Origin: Apostichopus japonicus
Taxonomy: Eukaryota; Echinodermata; Holothuroidea; Aspidochirotida; Stichopodidae
Assembly: GCF_037975245.1 (NCBI RefSeq)
Contig: NC_092566.1
Coordinates: 8,848,001-8,908,000 of the forward strand
Reading direction: 5' to 3'
Length of the DNA stretch: 60,000 nucleotides
Shown here: positions 1 through 41,646 of the stretch, piece by piece
Layout of the letters: every line of letters starts with the position of its first letter
Numbering within the stretch: the first letter of the stretch is position 1
Position numbers and translations under genes: made by a program
Notes under the pieces: generated by a model
The model's database searches: none
Told to the model about the DNA's origin: nothing
Seen by the model: only the letters and a program-made list of their open reading frames with translations

Positions 1-433
1 GCTTTATCAAATCAAAAACTTTCTCTCATCCTCTCCCTTTATACCCCACTCCCAGGTTTTCCCCCCTCACCACTTTCAGACCTTTAATCCTGCCACTGTG
101 TGTATACCTGCAATAAATCGCTTAGATATGAAAATATGTTTTGTTCTTTTAATGATCGTAATTTGTAATGTTCAATATACAATTTATTCGACCAATAAAT
201 AAGTGCCAGCCAAAGGGTCCTGATATGAGGTCAAAGTGATGGGCAGTGTCCCGACAGTAGTGGGCCCATCATAAGTAAATGGTCTGATGGCACCACACAA
301 CTCTGTACATGTTATTGTCCATTCGAAAATACTGTGGAAGTTTCATTTGAACAAATTTACTACAGGATATATTGTGGGGATGGCAGAAGAAGCTACACTA
401 TGAAGAAACCCAAAATGTACAGTATGTATGTAT

Positions 434-655
434 TTTAGATCCTCCTGCAAGCAGGATCTCGCAAAAGAAGCCTCATTGGCTTATCAAAGCCACAAGCTGA
501 CCGAAGTCAGTCTCTTATATTCATATTTAACATCCATGGTTATGAATTGTTAATTGTCAACAACTCTGTAACTAGACGACATACATTAATCTGGGAGTAA
601 CTCGAACCGGGGACCATATGATTAAAAGGCACCAGCGTTAACCACTGAGCTAAGA
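434..655 (-). mobile_element. tRNA-derived SINE (minus strand)
   Basis: Read on the minus strand, 655-595 gives a tRNA-like head: an A box in TTAGCTCAGTGGTTAACGC and a B box in GGTTCGAGTT. The body runs to about 434 and ends in a short palindrome of the form GATCC..GGATC. It lies beyond the last visible TMA16 exon. The lower boundary is approximate. Confidence 0.65.
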
Positions 656-1010
656 CTTATCAAAATAATAATAACAATAATAATAATAACTAGTCTTATA
701 TAGCGCAGACTCCAACATAAGTTGTTCAATGGGCATTACAGGTGCTAAAGGTGTAAAAGCGAATAGAGTTGAGAGGAAAAAAAGTTTTAAGACAGTGCTT
801 GAATTGAATAAAGAATCCAAGCACCTAAGTGCAACCGGGGGGAGTTCCATAAACGTGGTGTAGCATTCTGAAAGATCCTGTACGTGACATTGGAACCTAA
901 AGTTGAAACTGATAATGCAAACGTATTGGTCTACATTTAGCTTGCTGAGGTAAGGGAAATTTAAGGTAGGTTGGGGTACTAGTTTTAATGGCACGAAAAA
1001 GCTAGAATGA
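656..1010 (-). repeat. Dispersed repeat with AAT-repeat tail
   Basis: An interrupted (AAT)n tract at about 662-690 adjoins TAGTCTTATATAGCGC, the inverse of a common SINE/LINE 3' end (GCGCTATATAAGACTA plus ATT repeats). A related plus-strand end is at about 32600. The orientation implies a minus-strand retroelement whose body extends toward about 1010. Body identity not recognised. Confidence 0.45.
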
Positions 1011-1285
1011 GGATTTTGTAGTCAATACGGAGTGTTACTTCTCTCAGTGTCAAATAGAGTCCATAGATCAAACCAAGTACTTAACCTTTGTTATGCATTC
1101 TATTATCTATCAAGTGAATCTTATATTATCCACAGTCTAAACCTAAATATTGAAGTTAAATAATCACTGCCAATGACCAAAACTGATGGCAAAAGATTGT
1201 GTAACTAATTACTGCACCATATCGATCTTAGTTTGTAATTTTCATGGGTATGCACTACGGGGCTTTAGGCCATATTCGTACGTAC

Positions 1286-1434
1286 CAATTCCACAAGTCT
1301 CAAAGTCTGTTATTTCCTTCTGTAAGGTCAACCTAATAGCACTTTCTCTGGGTGCATGCTGGTTGCTCTTCCTAGCAGAGATACCCTGAATGATGTTGAT
1401 TTGCTCCATCTCCTCATCAAACCGTTCCAGATAT
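1286..1434 (-). CDS. TMA16: TMA16 exon 4
   Basis: 149-nt exon after acceptor TACGTAG, ending at donor GTACGT. It encodes RYLERFDEEMEQI, then QHAPRESAIRLT and FETCGI, matching the conserved second half of TMA16. It ends in phase 1, so at least one further exon is needed. Confidence 0.88.
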
Positions 1435-4019
1435 CTACGTACAACAGAACAGTGTATGAAGAAAGACAGATCAGCAAAAATGGCCAACCTCTTCAGGTGA
1501 CATTTTGCATATTGAGGAATGTTTATCCTTGAAATGAGTACATGTACATCTGAAATGTCATGTCCACAGAAGGGGTTTCTTGTGCAACACCAAATGATTA
1601 TATATTTGCCATTGTTCATCATCTTGTCACCACTGACCAGGTACATAATTGTACCACATCAGTCTGCTAAAATTCATATTTGGTTTCATTCACTGTTAAG
1701 AATGGTATTAACAAAGGTTCTGAACTTGTGTATTTAACAAATTGTTCAAGTTCATTGTAACTGGTGTTCATAACTGACAATTGTGATGATACTGCATTTT
1801 TTCCCCATTTATATAATTTGTTGATGTCATCACAAAATGTCTCTGACTTTAGACAAACTATTGTACTACATAACTTCAACAAAGGCATAGCAACAAACCA
1901 AATCAACGCATTTTACAAATTTGCTAGAATGCCTTCATTTAATTTCTTGTTTGTGGTGTTCACTACACATGAAACTAAATTACACCAAAGTCAATTTCTT
2001 AAGCATTGGTTGTAGGGGTTGAATTCACCAGAAAGTGATCCAATGAAGGTTGATCCTATAATGCATTATACTGTAGTGTTTTACCCAAGAGCTGCTGGAG
2101 ATCACTTTGAAAAATTCTCTGAGCATTGTGTAATTTAAAGGACTTGTTAAAACCACACCCATTTTTTTCAAATGCTTTCATCATCGCTGAAGTACTGTTA
2201 TTAAATGAGGAGATGATTTCTTCAAACATATTGAAATACCTTTCAACAAGCTCACATAACTCTTGCTTGCTATAGATGGTTTTTTCTTCATCCAAGTGTT
2301 CTTTGACCCAAAGCATCTTCTCTTGCTGGACTGACTGTTTTAGTGAGGTTGCCCTGTGAACCCTGCAAATCACAGAAGTAAAACTAATGATCAAAACAAC
2401 AAATAGAATAGAACACATACTGCATAGCTCTGGAAATCAGGGACCATAGCCTCAGATTTGTAAACGTTCCCAGATATAACAGGTTGTACTTCTATACTTA
2501 TAACCTGTAAGTTTGGGGAAATGAACCTTTAAACATATGAGGCTCATAAGGTCAGTTTCACAAATGCAACACAAAACTCAATAGCAAAATACAAGAACGT
2601 TTTGTTGTATGAAGCTAAACTACCATGATCTGGTTCAGTTATAAGAACTTATGAATAGAACAATCAATTTAAAATTAACATTTAGGCATGCACTGAGGAG
2701 CCAACTACATCATATCAGTAGCCTTAAAGGTGCAGTCCAGAGATTAAATATATTTTCAAGCTGAATATCTTGAAAACTGGAATTACTATAGAGACATTAC
2801 TAGCACTCAAATTTTCCTTTTTCCTTTGGCGATGACAAATCACCATTCAAAATTCTAACAACGGTAATCAACGGTAATCCTGTTAACATTCTGCCCAACA
2901 ATAAGGCCTTTGACACAGTAAGTTCTGCATACCGAGTCCAAAAAGTAACAGAAAAGAACCATGCCAATACAGCAAAGTGATGAGCAGTGGATGTAAAGTT
3001 CGCTAAAAGGTACTTTAAAAGTTTAATAACTTACTTTTTAACTTTGTCATTGTGTATTTCTTTAGCACCAACCTTGTGGGCCTTCCTTGAGTTTGGGTGA
3101 ATAAGCTTCTTAGCTTTTGCATGTTTTGTTGACTTGGGCTGGAAAAAAAACATTGAAATGCAAATTCATCATCATGCAAATTACATCGTTGATTTGGTTG
3201 CATGTACACTTAACGATCTGATCAGCTTCTTACACCTGCAGTTTAAAAACAACTATCTTCCACATACTGTAACATACTGTAAACCCAGTCTCATATCAAG
3301 ACATTTTCATGGAAGTGTTGCATCATGGATAGTAGCTAAACATGAGGGCAAGCCCTAAATAATCAACATCTTTATTAACGGTTCAACAATCCAGGGCATA
3401 ATAATCCCTAATTGTGTAGCAAAATACTACTCTCTGTCAAATAAGAACAGTTGCTTCACCAGTACAAAAATGCAAAGCAATTTTTCAACTTGTTTACAAA
3501 CAAACCATCTAGTAGTAGTAATATTTATGAGTGATGAAATTCAGTGCTATCAAACTCATACACAAAATTATAAAACTTCTGTTCAATTAACTTTTGCTAT
3601 CTTTCCAGGTGTCCCTTCTTCCCCATAACCCACCTCCAAACCCCCAACCCCCCACATAAAAAGAACTGACAGTGAGTTAATGTACAGAATATACTTATGT
3701 ACAGTACCCTTTTCAAGTATTCATATATTGCCAATTCGTGTAGGCCTAGTGGTAGATGAAATATTCGATCTCTTAGTTATTAAATTTATGCATTTTCAAC
3801 TTAAAATTAATTATGAAAAGAAAACAATACTGCTTATCCAATAAAGAGCCTGTGTAAGGAGAATGTGTAAAATTAATTATCGCGGAAGTGAACCTATGGA
3901 GCCTGTGCCATGCAAGAAACACGTTGAACGCACATGTTTTGTCTTAAAGTTACTACCGTAAGCCCAAGTTACGTAAGAAACGCTATTAATTTAGAAGGCA
4001 AGACCGATATTCATACCAT
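1286..4019 (-). CDS. TMA16: TMA16-like translation machinery-associated protein (partial, 3' exon outside window)
   Basis: Spliced minus-strand gene, read as coding exons 3138-3035, 2362-2240 and 1434-1286, with a proposed ATG-only first exon ending at 4017. The joined frame is open and the phases agree (0, 2, 2, then 1 at the last donor). The product starts with a lysine-rich stretch and HPNSRKA, like HPYSRKA in human TMA16. It continues with W..EHLDEEK, YSK..LCELVERYLERF and EEMEQI, then the RE..I..T conserved segment. From family knowledge, TMA16 binds nascent 60S ribosomal particles in the nucleus. About 126 residues are visible against roughly 200 in vertebrates; the C-terminal exon, which should follow the phase-1 donor at 1285, was not found down to base 1 and is presumably off-window. 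The gene is divergent from ADK copy 1. The identification is firm; the first exon is not. Confidence 0.87.
2240..2362 (-). CDS. TMA16: TMA16 exon 3
   Basis: 123-nt exon after acceptor TTTGCAG, ending GAAAG before donor GTATTT. It encodes the helical core: MLWVKEHLDEEK, YSKQELCELVE. The frame stays open for about 180 nt beyond the donor, but that extension has no TMA16 similarity, whereas splicing here joins CELVE to RYLERF of exon 4, matching the family. Confidence 0.88.
2363..3034 (-). other. TMA16 intron 2
   Basis: Intron between exons 2 and 3. It holds a dispersed segment at about 2755-2840 (TTGAAAACTGGAAT..., then CTAGCACTCAAATTT) that recurs at about 10700-10765 in ADK intron 1. Nothing coding was seen. 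Confidence 0.6.
3035..3138 (-). CDS. TMA16: TMA16 exon 2
   Basis: 104-nt exon behind a T-rich acceptor (minus strand, eight T then CCAG), ending at donor GTAAGT. It encodes the basic N-terminal region: PKSTKHAKAKK, then HPNSRKA. The Lys/His-rich composition fits a nuclear RNA-associated protein. It ends with two bases of a Lys codon completed by exon 3. Confidence 0.85.
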
Positions 4020-4080
4020 GATCACGCTGTCTTAGTTATTTCAATGTCTCCAATAACAGTATCAAGTGCTGAAGTACACT
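4017..4080 (-). CDS. TMA16: Candidate TMA16 first exon (ATG immediately before donor)
   Basis: Exon 2 opens in phase 0 with Pro-Lys, and vertebrate TMA16 begins Met-Pro-Lys, so an exon ending exactly in ATG is expected upstream. On the minus strand ATG at 4019-4017 is followed directly by the donor GTATGA. The upper boundary (about 4080) is arbitrary because the 5' UTR start cannot be read. An ETS-like CGGAAGT lies at about 3879. Another ATG before a weaker GT at about 4160 is an alternative. Confidence 0.33.
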
Positions 4081-4973
4081 GTATTGTGCAGTAGGAACAG
4101 GACAGAAGATTTCTGTTTTGGACAAGGCTACATAACTAGTATACGGTATGGCTCAGTACCATAGAAATTCCTTACCAATTTCTATGCACAGTATAGTACA
4201 CACCACAGCTGGCACATACCACGGTAATTCAGAAGCCCTATCGCAAGTCGTATAGGACTGATTATGGTTCTGTGCCTTGCACGGCGTATACAATTCGATG
4301 GGAAGCAGAAACTGAGTGAAATGATGAGGAAAACATCACTTTCAGATAGATAATAATTTGCCGTTTCTACCGATTACAAATGGAAAAACCTGAAGAAAAG
4401 GGTGTTCTACAATAAACTGCAACGATATTTAACCAAAATATCACACAGAGTTTGTAGCGGTTCCCAAAGATTGCGGTAACTTATTGAATCCGACCACCCT
4501 CCCACCCCACACCCTCACACCCGGTGTTTTCATAAATCTGCTTCACTCTTTTCCTGCATTCTGTGGCTTTATCAAATAATTAAAGTTAGTTGTTCATAAA
4601 TGGCTAAAACATCTGGTACTTAAAGGAAAATGCATTCAATTAATAAATTGTGACAATGTTATGTCAATGGTCCTTGTCTTATGTTTTTATTAAAATTTTG
4701 GTTTCACTTTACTGTCGTTATATCTGGAATGCACACTTCTAAAAGTGTTGCTGTCCCCTACAATCTTTCTGGATATTCATTTACTAAAACTTTTCGAAAA
4801 TGACCCATGCACTTAAATCTACACACATGCAGTGAATAGTTTCCAGCTGGAAATGTAATGCGAATTCCATATTTCATCAACTGTCACAATTTTTAAAATA
4901 ATCTATTTGACTATTACAGCGGGGTCTCAGTAGAAAATTAAAGTATAAATGGAAAAAAAACATAATTAAAAGA

Positions 4974-5200
4974 CATCGGCGCTGATTTGCCGTCGGCCCG
5001 CGGGCCTGCTTTGAGCCACCGGCGGGCCAGCCTCGAGCCGCCGGCGGCCCGCCGGTGGCCCGGCGGCGTTTCCGCCCGCGGTCCGCCGACTTGCCGTCTG
5101 CCAAATCTACTGCGGCCCGCCGGCGGCAGCCGCCGTCGGGCCGACTTCGGTGCCGAAGCCGGGCCGCCGTCGGGCCGACTTGCTTGCTTGCTGGCCCCCC
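4974..5200. repeat. GC-rich CCGGC/GGCCG block
   Basis: About 225 bases made almost wholly of overlapping GCCGGCGG, CGGCCCGC and GTCGGGCCGAC words, in sharp contrast to AT-rich flanks. GCCGTCGGGCCGACTT occurs twice (about 5131 and 5165). Open frames exist on both strands only because stop codons are rare in GC-rich repeats. It could be a GC-rich repeat insertion or a CpG-dense regulatory element. Confidence 0.7.
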
Positions 5201-5734
5201 CCAAACAAACTTGTATACGGGGGCCTAAAATAGTCAGTATAACGTAATGTTTGTCTTTCTGAAAAAATTGCTTGACCTTCCTGTAGCATCGGATGAGAAT
5301 TTTTAGTGTATTTTAGACTTTTTTTGCTTTTGCCAATTATAAAAAAACTGGCCGCAAGTACACACATATCCCGGAGACTGCTTTTACTGAGAGACACGAC
5401 GTGCAACGTCTGGGGGGAGGGGGGAACCTAACGACAATGTTAGAAATGTTACTTCATCTGGGCATCTTTACTTCAAACTTCCCCTGCCCCAATCCCCTAC
5501 AAGCCCTTGTAGTTTAAATTATACATTGCCCTTGCATGTATACTGAGACTGCACTCACATAAACTTACCGTGTGTCGAAAATTGGTAGCGATCTATTTAT
5601 ATAACAGTTTTAAATCCCTACTTAATGAAAATATAGGCTTTGAACACTGGTTGTGAGTGTTCATGCATAGAAAATCGAAAAGCGCCGGCTGCCATTAATT
5701 GTTCATTAACTTAATAAATCCCTGGCTGAAAATG

Positions 5735-5900
5735 CCTCCCAGATCGCTGGAAATGGCACTTTCCAGGCCTTGTAAGTTGCATCTTAGCATTTTCTCTTTT
5801 GAAAATACTAGCGATATCATAAAAACATTAAAAAATATATATATATGCTCAAGGGGGGCGGCTGCCCCCTTCGCCCCCCCCCCCTTGGCTACGCGCCTGA
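5735..5900. mobile_element. Fragment of hAT-like miniature element
   Basis: The segment GGAAATGGCACTTTCCAGGCC-like at about 5750 matches a segment of the 41.4-43.1 kb hAT-like family (about 42342). It ends in a C-run followed by GGCTACGCGCCTG, the reverse complement of a CAGGCGCGTAGCC terminus. No left terminus or target duplication was found, so this is probably a truncated copy. Confidence 0.4.
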
Positions 5901-6528
5901 TTTCTTAATTCTTAAAGATTCTTAATTGATAAAATTTTGTATGGCATGGTAAAGTTCAACATGTCACATAAGACAAACAGAATACTTACGGTATGTTGAC
6001 AGAGAGAGTAGTTTTTCGTTCTTGTATTCCGTATTTACTTCTATAACAATTGTTTTAAATGCGATTTCGTTTTCGCACTATGCACTTTGAGGTAGCTAAT
6101 TATCAAACAAGTATTTTTTCCCAGTTTGACAAAAAAAAAATCTAAATACATGCAGAAGGTATCTAAAAAGTAAAAATTAATTAGTCTAAATAATGAAACA
6201 GTTTTCTATCGTAACTGAATGATCATTATTAGCTTCGGTACTAAATTGCTTTCCTGAGTCCGAGAATTCAAATTTGTATTTTGCGTGGGTGCATATCACA
6301 GATGTGCTGTGGTGCACATGTATGTGTATGCCTAGATATGTTCCGTACCCTGACGATTTGCGGTAGTGTCATTGTGTATTCAGCTAGCTAGCTCAGATCT
6401 AACCCCAATTCTTTCTGTTGAACACGTTGTATGCTGCATAAGCGGAAGTACATTCTGTATACCTGTCAGTGATACGGGAAACCATCTTTTTTTAAAGAGG
6501 CTACTACAGCTATTATCAATACTTCAAA

Positions 6529-25588
<19,060 letters not shown>

Positions 25589-25968
25589 ACTTGTCAAAAC
25601 ACTCGTTCCTGCAAGAGCCAAGCATTGTAGGACCAAAGATGCCCGAGCACAAAAATAACATTCCTGGGACAAATTACAGATGCAGATAACCATATAACTT
25701 AATGGCATAGTCATTAATAGTGTGTGCTCTTTACATCAACTGATTAATTTACCAGCAGGCTTTATCCCGAATGATACACCTCGTTAATATTTGTGAATGC
25801 TCGTAAGAGCTAAAAACACAACATATACTTCATTTAAGTTACAAAATTGTAAATATTGTTCCTTTCCTTTTACAAGAACAATATTTGCAATAAGTAGTAA
25901 TGTGAAGAGAGGATTGGTATAGAGTTTATGCTTCTGAGTATGTGATACAATAGAGAAAGAAACAAAAT

Positions 25969-25978
25969 AATAAATAAA
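25969..25978 (+). promoter_or_regulatory. Candidate ADK copy 1 polyadenylation signal
   Basis: Two overlapping AATAAA hexamers (25969-25974 and 25973-25978) about 380 bases after the stop, giving a 3' UTR of about 0.4 kb. Confidence 0.5.
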
Positions 25979-28480
25979 TTAAAATTCAACAAACAATAGT
26001 TTCATCATTTCCCACGTTTCCTCAAACTTAAAAAACACCAGAAAAGTACTACCAAAGAAAGACAACTGCTAATTGTTTCACTCAGTCTAAACAAACATCT
26101 TGCTTGTTTGTTAGCCATTCACATAATTTTCTTTGATCATTTACAGTAATCGTAAACAATCAAGAAAAGGTATTGTAATCACCTTTGATACCTATTAATA
26201 TGTGTTAATTGTGAACAGTTGTCTTCAATGATACAGGCTTTTCATTCTTTAGATATCAAAATAGGGAACATTAATTGCAAAACTTCTATCTTTGTTACTT
26301 GTTTTATGGGTTTTTTTCACGTTGATAATTTGTATTGCTTTTTACTCAGCTGACACATAAAAGTTTGACAATTGTCCCGGATTGGCTGTGATTTTCACCG
26401 ATATTTAGGCCCCGCCCATTGCCTTTGTCTCAGATTTAAATTTCAAGTCTCGCAAGAAAAGCATCTTATTAGTATTTAAGTATGTGCAAAAGGATGAAAA
26501 AAGAAGAAAAACCTTTCACTTTATGGTCATTATAGGGTTTTGAGTTCCAGTTCAAATGACAAAACCTGAACCAAATTTATTCCATTTTGAATATTCATGA
26601 CCTTCAGAATCAGGGGCTTGTTAAGGATGCTGGTAATAGTTCTACTAAGTTTTCCCACAGAAGACCATTAAGTTCCACAGTGGACACAAGTACTACTATT
26701 ACTGTATATTTATCGGCCTTTGGCTAAGATCATGTGTAGTACCTGTTCCCTTTCGAGGGGAATGGTGATGCACACCCGACGATGATCACACAGTCACAGT
26801 CCCGATGCAATGGGGTTAGGAGCGGATCAGTCGTTTGGTAGTTTGGTTTTCGTGCCCAGGTTCTTTCCTGGGCGACTTTTCCTTAAAAAAAAAAAAACTA
26901 TTACTGTATATTTATCAGCTCACAGCCTCTGACAACTTGTGGCAATTTGTATTGTTAAGAAGAGTCTAACAGGATAGTGATAGCATAATTTTTTTTGAGA
27001 AACAAATAATCGCAGCCTCATGCAAATGAAGGATGCACTGGCTTTGTTTTCTGCTGTACCTGCTTTGTACAAATTTCTAGAAATTTGTCACTAATGTTTA
27101 TGTTCATAATTTAGTGTTGGCTTTGTGAGATGGCAGCTTGTTTGAGTGATGTCAAAGAATGGGTGTGATATGGATGGACAAACTCAGGAAAGAAAATAAT
27201 TACTGACATCTATAGACTAGATTTAATACTTTGGAAATCTTTGGATGGTTAATCAACCTATTGGTTGCTGTATGTTTCAACTTTTTCTTTGCTTTGTTTG
27301 TACACATAATCCATAATTCAATATTTGGATGAAACAGGTAACGTTATTCTGGAAAATTCTGGAAAAGTTTGCAGTGATATGTTTAAGAATGTTGAATATC
27401 ATTACTGTCATACAGTTCAATGTCGAATGAAAGTTTGATAACCGATAAACGTCTTTACTCATTATGCTGCAGACGCCATGACAGTTTGGCGGTGACTTTA
27501 ACACCCAATTGATAATATTGATTTGATACTATTTCAGGTGATTTTAAATCATGTATCTAATTTGAATAATTTTTAAAGGTTTAATGACTGGTTTACTCTC
27601 TCCCATAATAATTATATCTAGAAGTCTACTAATATGTTTTTGAAAGATTTTAGCCTTTATCATCCTTGGGAGACAATGAAGAGAGTTGAAATAAAATACA
27701 ATACAGAACACCGTGGAAAGTTCTTTCATTTTTGAGAATCCTTTTTATTATAATTGTTATTATTTTTTATTTTTTAACTCAGCTGGGTTGAAGTGAAATG
27801 CAGATTTTGTTGACCTTCTTTCCTTATTTGGAGGGTGATTTGTCACTTTATTTGGAGGAGCCCTATGTGCGGGGGGGGGGGGGTTGGTGTTAATGACGAT
27901 GTGTTTATTAGGGAGAAGCCGATCGAAGATTTTTCCATGCCCCATGAACATAGCATATAATTAAAATATGAAACAATGAGTACTATTTTTGCTAATGGAT
28001 CAGAATTACTCGTTTTTGTAAAAATTGCTTTGAGCGACCAAATTGTGTGGGAGTGGAGAAAATTCTCCACTGGGGTAAAACCTGGGGCTTGGCAGACAAA
28101 GTTTCCAGACCAGTAGGCTAGTTGAAAACTTTTCAGATATTCCCAATATTCGAATTTTGTCATCAAGATGACAGGCAACCATCGTAATCCGTAGAAAAGA
28201 GGTGGGGCTTCAGTTAAATTAAACAGAATGTAGAGATTCCATTCGCTCAGGCATCAGTATGGGCGCGACTTCGTGTTGACATCGATCGCGATATAGCCTA
28301 CCTTTGCTTTTTTACTATATTTCAGTGAATCTTTGACTATGTGCTAGAACGTGAATTTGGAACTATTACAGCTGGGTAAATTTCAAATTAACTATAAACT
28401 AGAGAAATAACCAGAACATAAATGTACTTGAATCAGTTTGCTCCCACATCAAGAGTTTTTATCTACTACCGTTAGACTCA
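25979..28480. other. Intergenic region between the two ADK genes
   Basis: About 2.5 kb. Apart from the U2-headed retroposon and a long G-run at about 27871-27883, no gene was seen. CpG content rises near 28255-28300. Confidence 0.5.
26696..26916 (+). mobile_element. U2 snRNA-headed SINE-like retroposon with target duplications
   Basis: Body 26715-26897. Its first 35 bases, starting GGCCTTTGGCTAAGATCA and continuing GTGTAGTACCTGTTC, match the 5' region of U2 snRNA (CGGCCTTTTGGCTAAGATCA, GTGTAGTATCTGTTC), after which similarity stops. The rest is unrelated to U2 and contains a perfect 7-bp stem-loop (GCCCAGG TTCTTT CCTGGGC, 26864-26883). It ends in A13. CTATTACTGTATATTTATC flanks it on both sides (26696-26714, 26898-26916). 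This is the signature of LINE-mediated retroposition of a chimeric RNA. Confidence 0.8.
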
Positions 28481-39286
<10,806 letters not shown>

Positions 39287-41357
39287 TTGTTGGCCTTGCT
39301 TTTATGTTTTTCATTTATCCATTATTGCTTTAAACACCTTGAAAAAAAAGTATGAAGTATGAAAGGTCAAATATACCAAGATGCTAACAAAACCATCAGT
39401 TTATGCTTTCATAGCACAAATACAATTCAGTGAAATGCTACGAAAGTCTGTTGTTTGACATTCTAAATTTGTTGCAAAACAAAAATTCAATTTATATGTC
39501 TGTTATAAGTAGGTGTGTGTAGCCATATATCAAATGGATAGGCCGATAATTCGCACAGGGTAGGCTGTAGTGGCAACACACTGAGACAACAAGTCTTCAC
39601 ATAGACACTGTGAGCTAGCAGTATAACATTTGTGTACTGTATGTAAACTCACATTCCAGAATAACCGATGCAGTGGTGCATGCTGGGATTTTTGTACAAT
39701 TAACTTATGAATAATCTTGCGGTGCATTATATCTCAATACAGCAATACCTTATGTTACTGCTTTTTGCAATTATTACTCTTCAGGCTTTCAGTTAAACAT
39801 TGATTGAGGTGTCCAGTTTGATGCTGAAATTCTTGAAAGCAGAATTTTATTTTTAACATAATATACTCTGCTGCTTTTGCAATTATTTGTTATAATCCAT
39901 TCCTTCTCTAAATATTTGAAAAGTTCAACTCATATTTCAATAGTTTTAAGGTATTGAATGCTTTTATATTGTTAGAATGGTTTTTGGGGGATATATGTGA
40001 ATTCTCTCAATATTGTTTACTGTTCTTCTACTTTGCTGTTTGCAAAAACCCATATGTGTTCGATCGTGGTTTCATAGCTTCTTGTTCGGTTGTTACAAAT
40101 TATTTTTCTACGATTGTCCAGTGAATGTCTGCGAATAACTGTGAAATCAACCCCGTTCAGATCGAAAAACATGTTTTAATATCTGCCAGTCACTACTGCT
40201 GAAGATTGTTATGAGTATTGCTCTATCAGTAGAACATTTGCTTACACATTGAAATGGAGATATCTGGTGCCTGAATTTGATTGCTTAGTAAAACTGCAGA
40301 AAATTGTCTTCATCTTTCAAAAACCACATCCTCATAGTATTTGTATGGCAAAATAATATATACATTTTTGTAAAATTTTTAAGTGGGTATTTTGTGATTG
40401 CATTTATCTGACTGATATCATCAGGGTAATTTAAACTGAAATGTATTTGATTTTCTTTATAAAATTTCAATCCTTTTATCCCCAGGAAAATATTTCTACA
40501 TATGAAAACTGTTTTTGAAAAAGATTGTCGATATTAGGTAGCACACTCTGCAATTTGAGAAGAGGCTTTTAATCTGGAAGTTTTTTATTTTGTTATACTA
40601 TCTTTTGATACCTCATCTAGAAATATTTTATTGTGTAATACTGTTTCAAAGGGTATTCAACTTTCAACTTGTGCCTTATTCTCAGACTTTTTGTTTATTA
40701 ACTCTCTCTAAATTCAAATGTTGTGTCATATATTTTTGTGCCTTGTTTATCACATTTATTACTTGCGGTTATTCAACAACAACAAAAGTTGATGCATGTA
40801 AATTATCTTAAAACATATAAGAGACTTTGACAGTTCCATTGAGAGATGCCTAATGTCTCGATCTTGCAAGATAAAGCTGAAAATGTAGAGGATTGTAATG
40901 AACTTTTTAATTAAGGGTGATACCTTTAAATTAGTCATGACAGTTTAAGTTAACAAACTTGAATGATTATAACATCAATATTCTTTATGTTATAAGTTCT
41001 ATATTGTCTTTTCAATCCATAAAATGCGTTTTGTAGTTTCTTGAGAAAAGAAAACCAAATCAACAATATAAAGTCTGAAGCTTTTAGCTATCATTGTGTA
41101 GTATTAATTCGGTGGGAAGAGGAGCTGCTCAGGTGTACCTCACAACCACCCCCCCCCCCTCCCCCATGCCTTCCCCCAGTTTTGTCAAAAACCTCAACAA
41201 TGTTGCCCTTTTCACACATAAGTAATATTCCTTTTTGATGATTAAAATAAACTTTCATTTACGTATTTAAAATTTGTCCCTTTCTTATTATCACGGCTAA
41301 AAAAAAGGAGTAACAAAGTAGTGCCCCAGCTGTTGTCTGGGTTGTCTGAAGATTTAC
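39287..41357 (+). other. ADK copy 2 3' UTR and downstream
   Basis: About 2 kb without a coding signal. The first AATAAA found is at 41246-41251, which would imply a long 3' UTR; an earlier non-canonical signal is possible. Confidence 0.35.
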
Positions 41358-41646
41358 GACAAAATCAGTGGCGGAGCGTCCATACAGTCAGGGGGGCGGA
41401 CCCCCCCCCCCCCCCTGACGGACTCCAATGGACTGCTGGCGCCCTTTTCAGCTCTTTACCACTTTTTACTTCTTCACGATTATTGACTTTTTTATTGTGC
41501 TCTCATCTACCTATTGACAATTGTCACATTTTGTTGGTGTAATTTCGCAATGACACCTATTTATTCTTCGTTTATCTGCAAATTAGCCAGGCCCGGAGAA
41601 GGTCATTTCCGGCGATCTAGGGAGTATCTTTACTCCAAAAATCGGC

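Larger units (their letters stand above)
4081..6528. other. TMA16-ADK divergent intergenic region
   Basis: About 2.5 kb between the divergent TMA16 and ADK copy 1 starts. It contains a very GC-rich block at 4974-5200 and a transposon relic at about 5735-5900. The last 100 bases before the ADK ATG hold AGCGGAAGTA (about 6441, ETS-like). No convincing coding sequence. Confidence 0.5.

Noticed and set aside
2056-2239. C-terminal part of the 120-codon minus-strand frame as TMA16 coding sequence
   Set aside because: Similarity to TMA16 stops exactly at the GTATTT donor and resumes in exon 4; the extension is intron.
4877-5406. Overlapping open frames on both strands in the GC-rich block
   Set aside because: Stop codons are rare in CGG/CCG-type sequence; the products are Arg/Ala/Gly/Pro-rich and low complexity, with no family match.
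26715-26760. Genuine U2 snRNA gene
   Set aside because: Only the first 35 bases match U2; the branch-site region and the rest are absent, and poly-A plus target duplications show retroposition.
28327-28374. Alternative ADK copy 2 leader exon between TTTCAG and GTAAAT
   Set aside because: Good acceptor and donor, but the frame that joins exon 2 has no ATG and meets a stop at its start.
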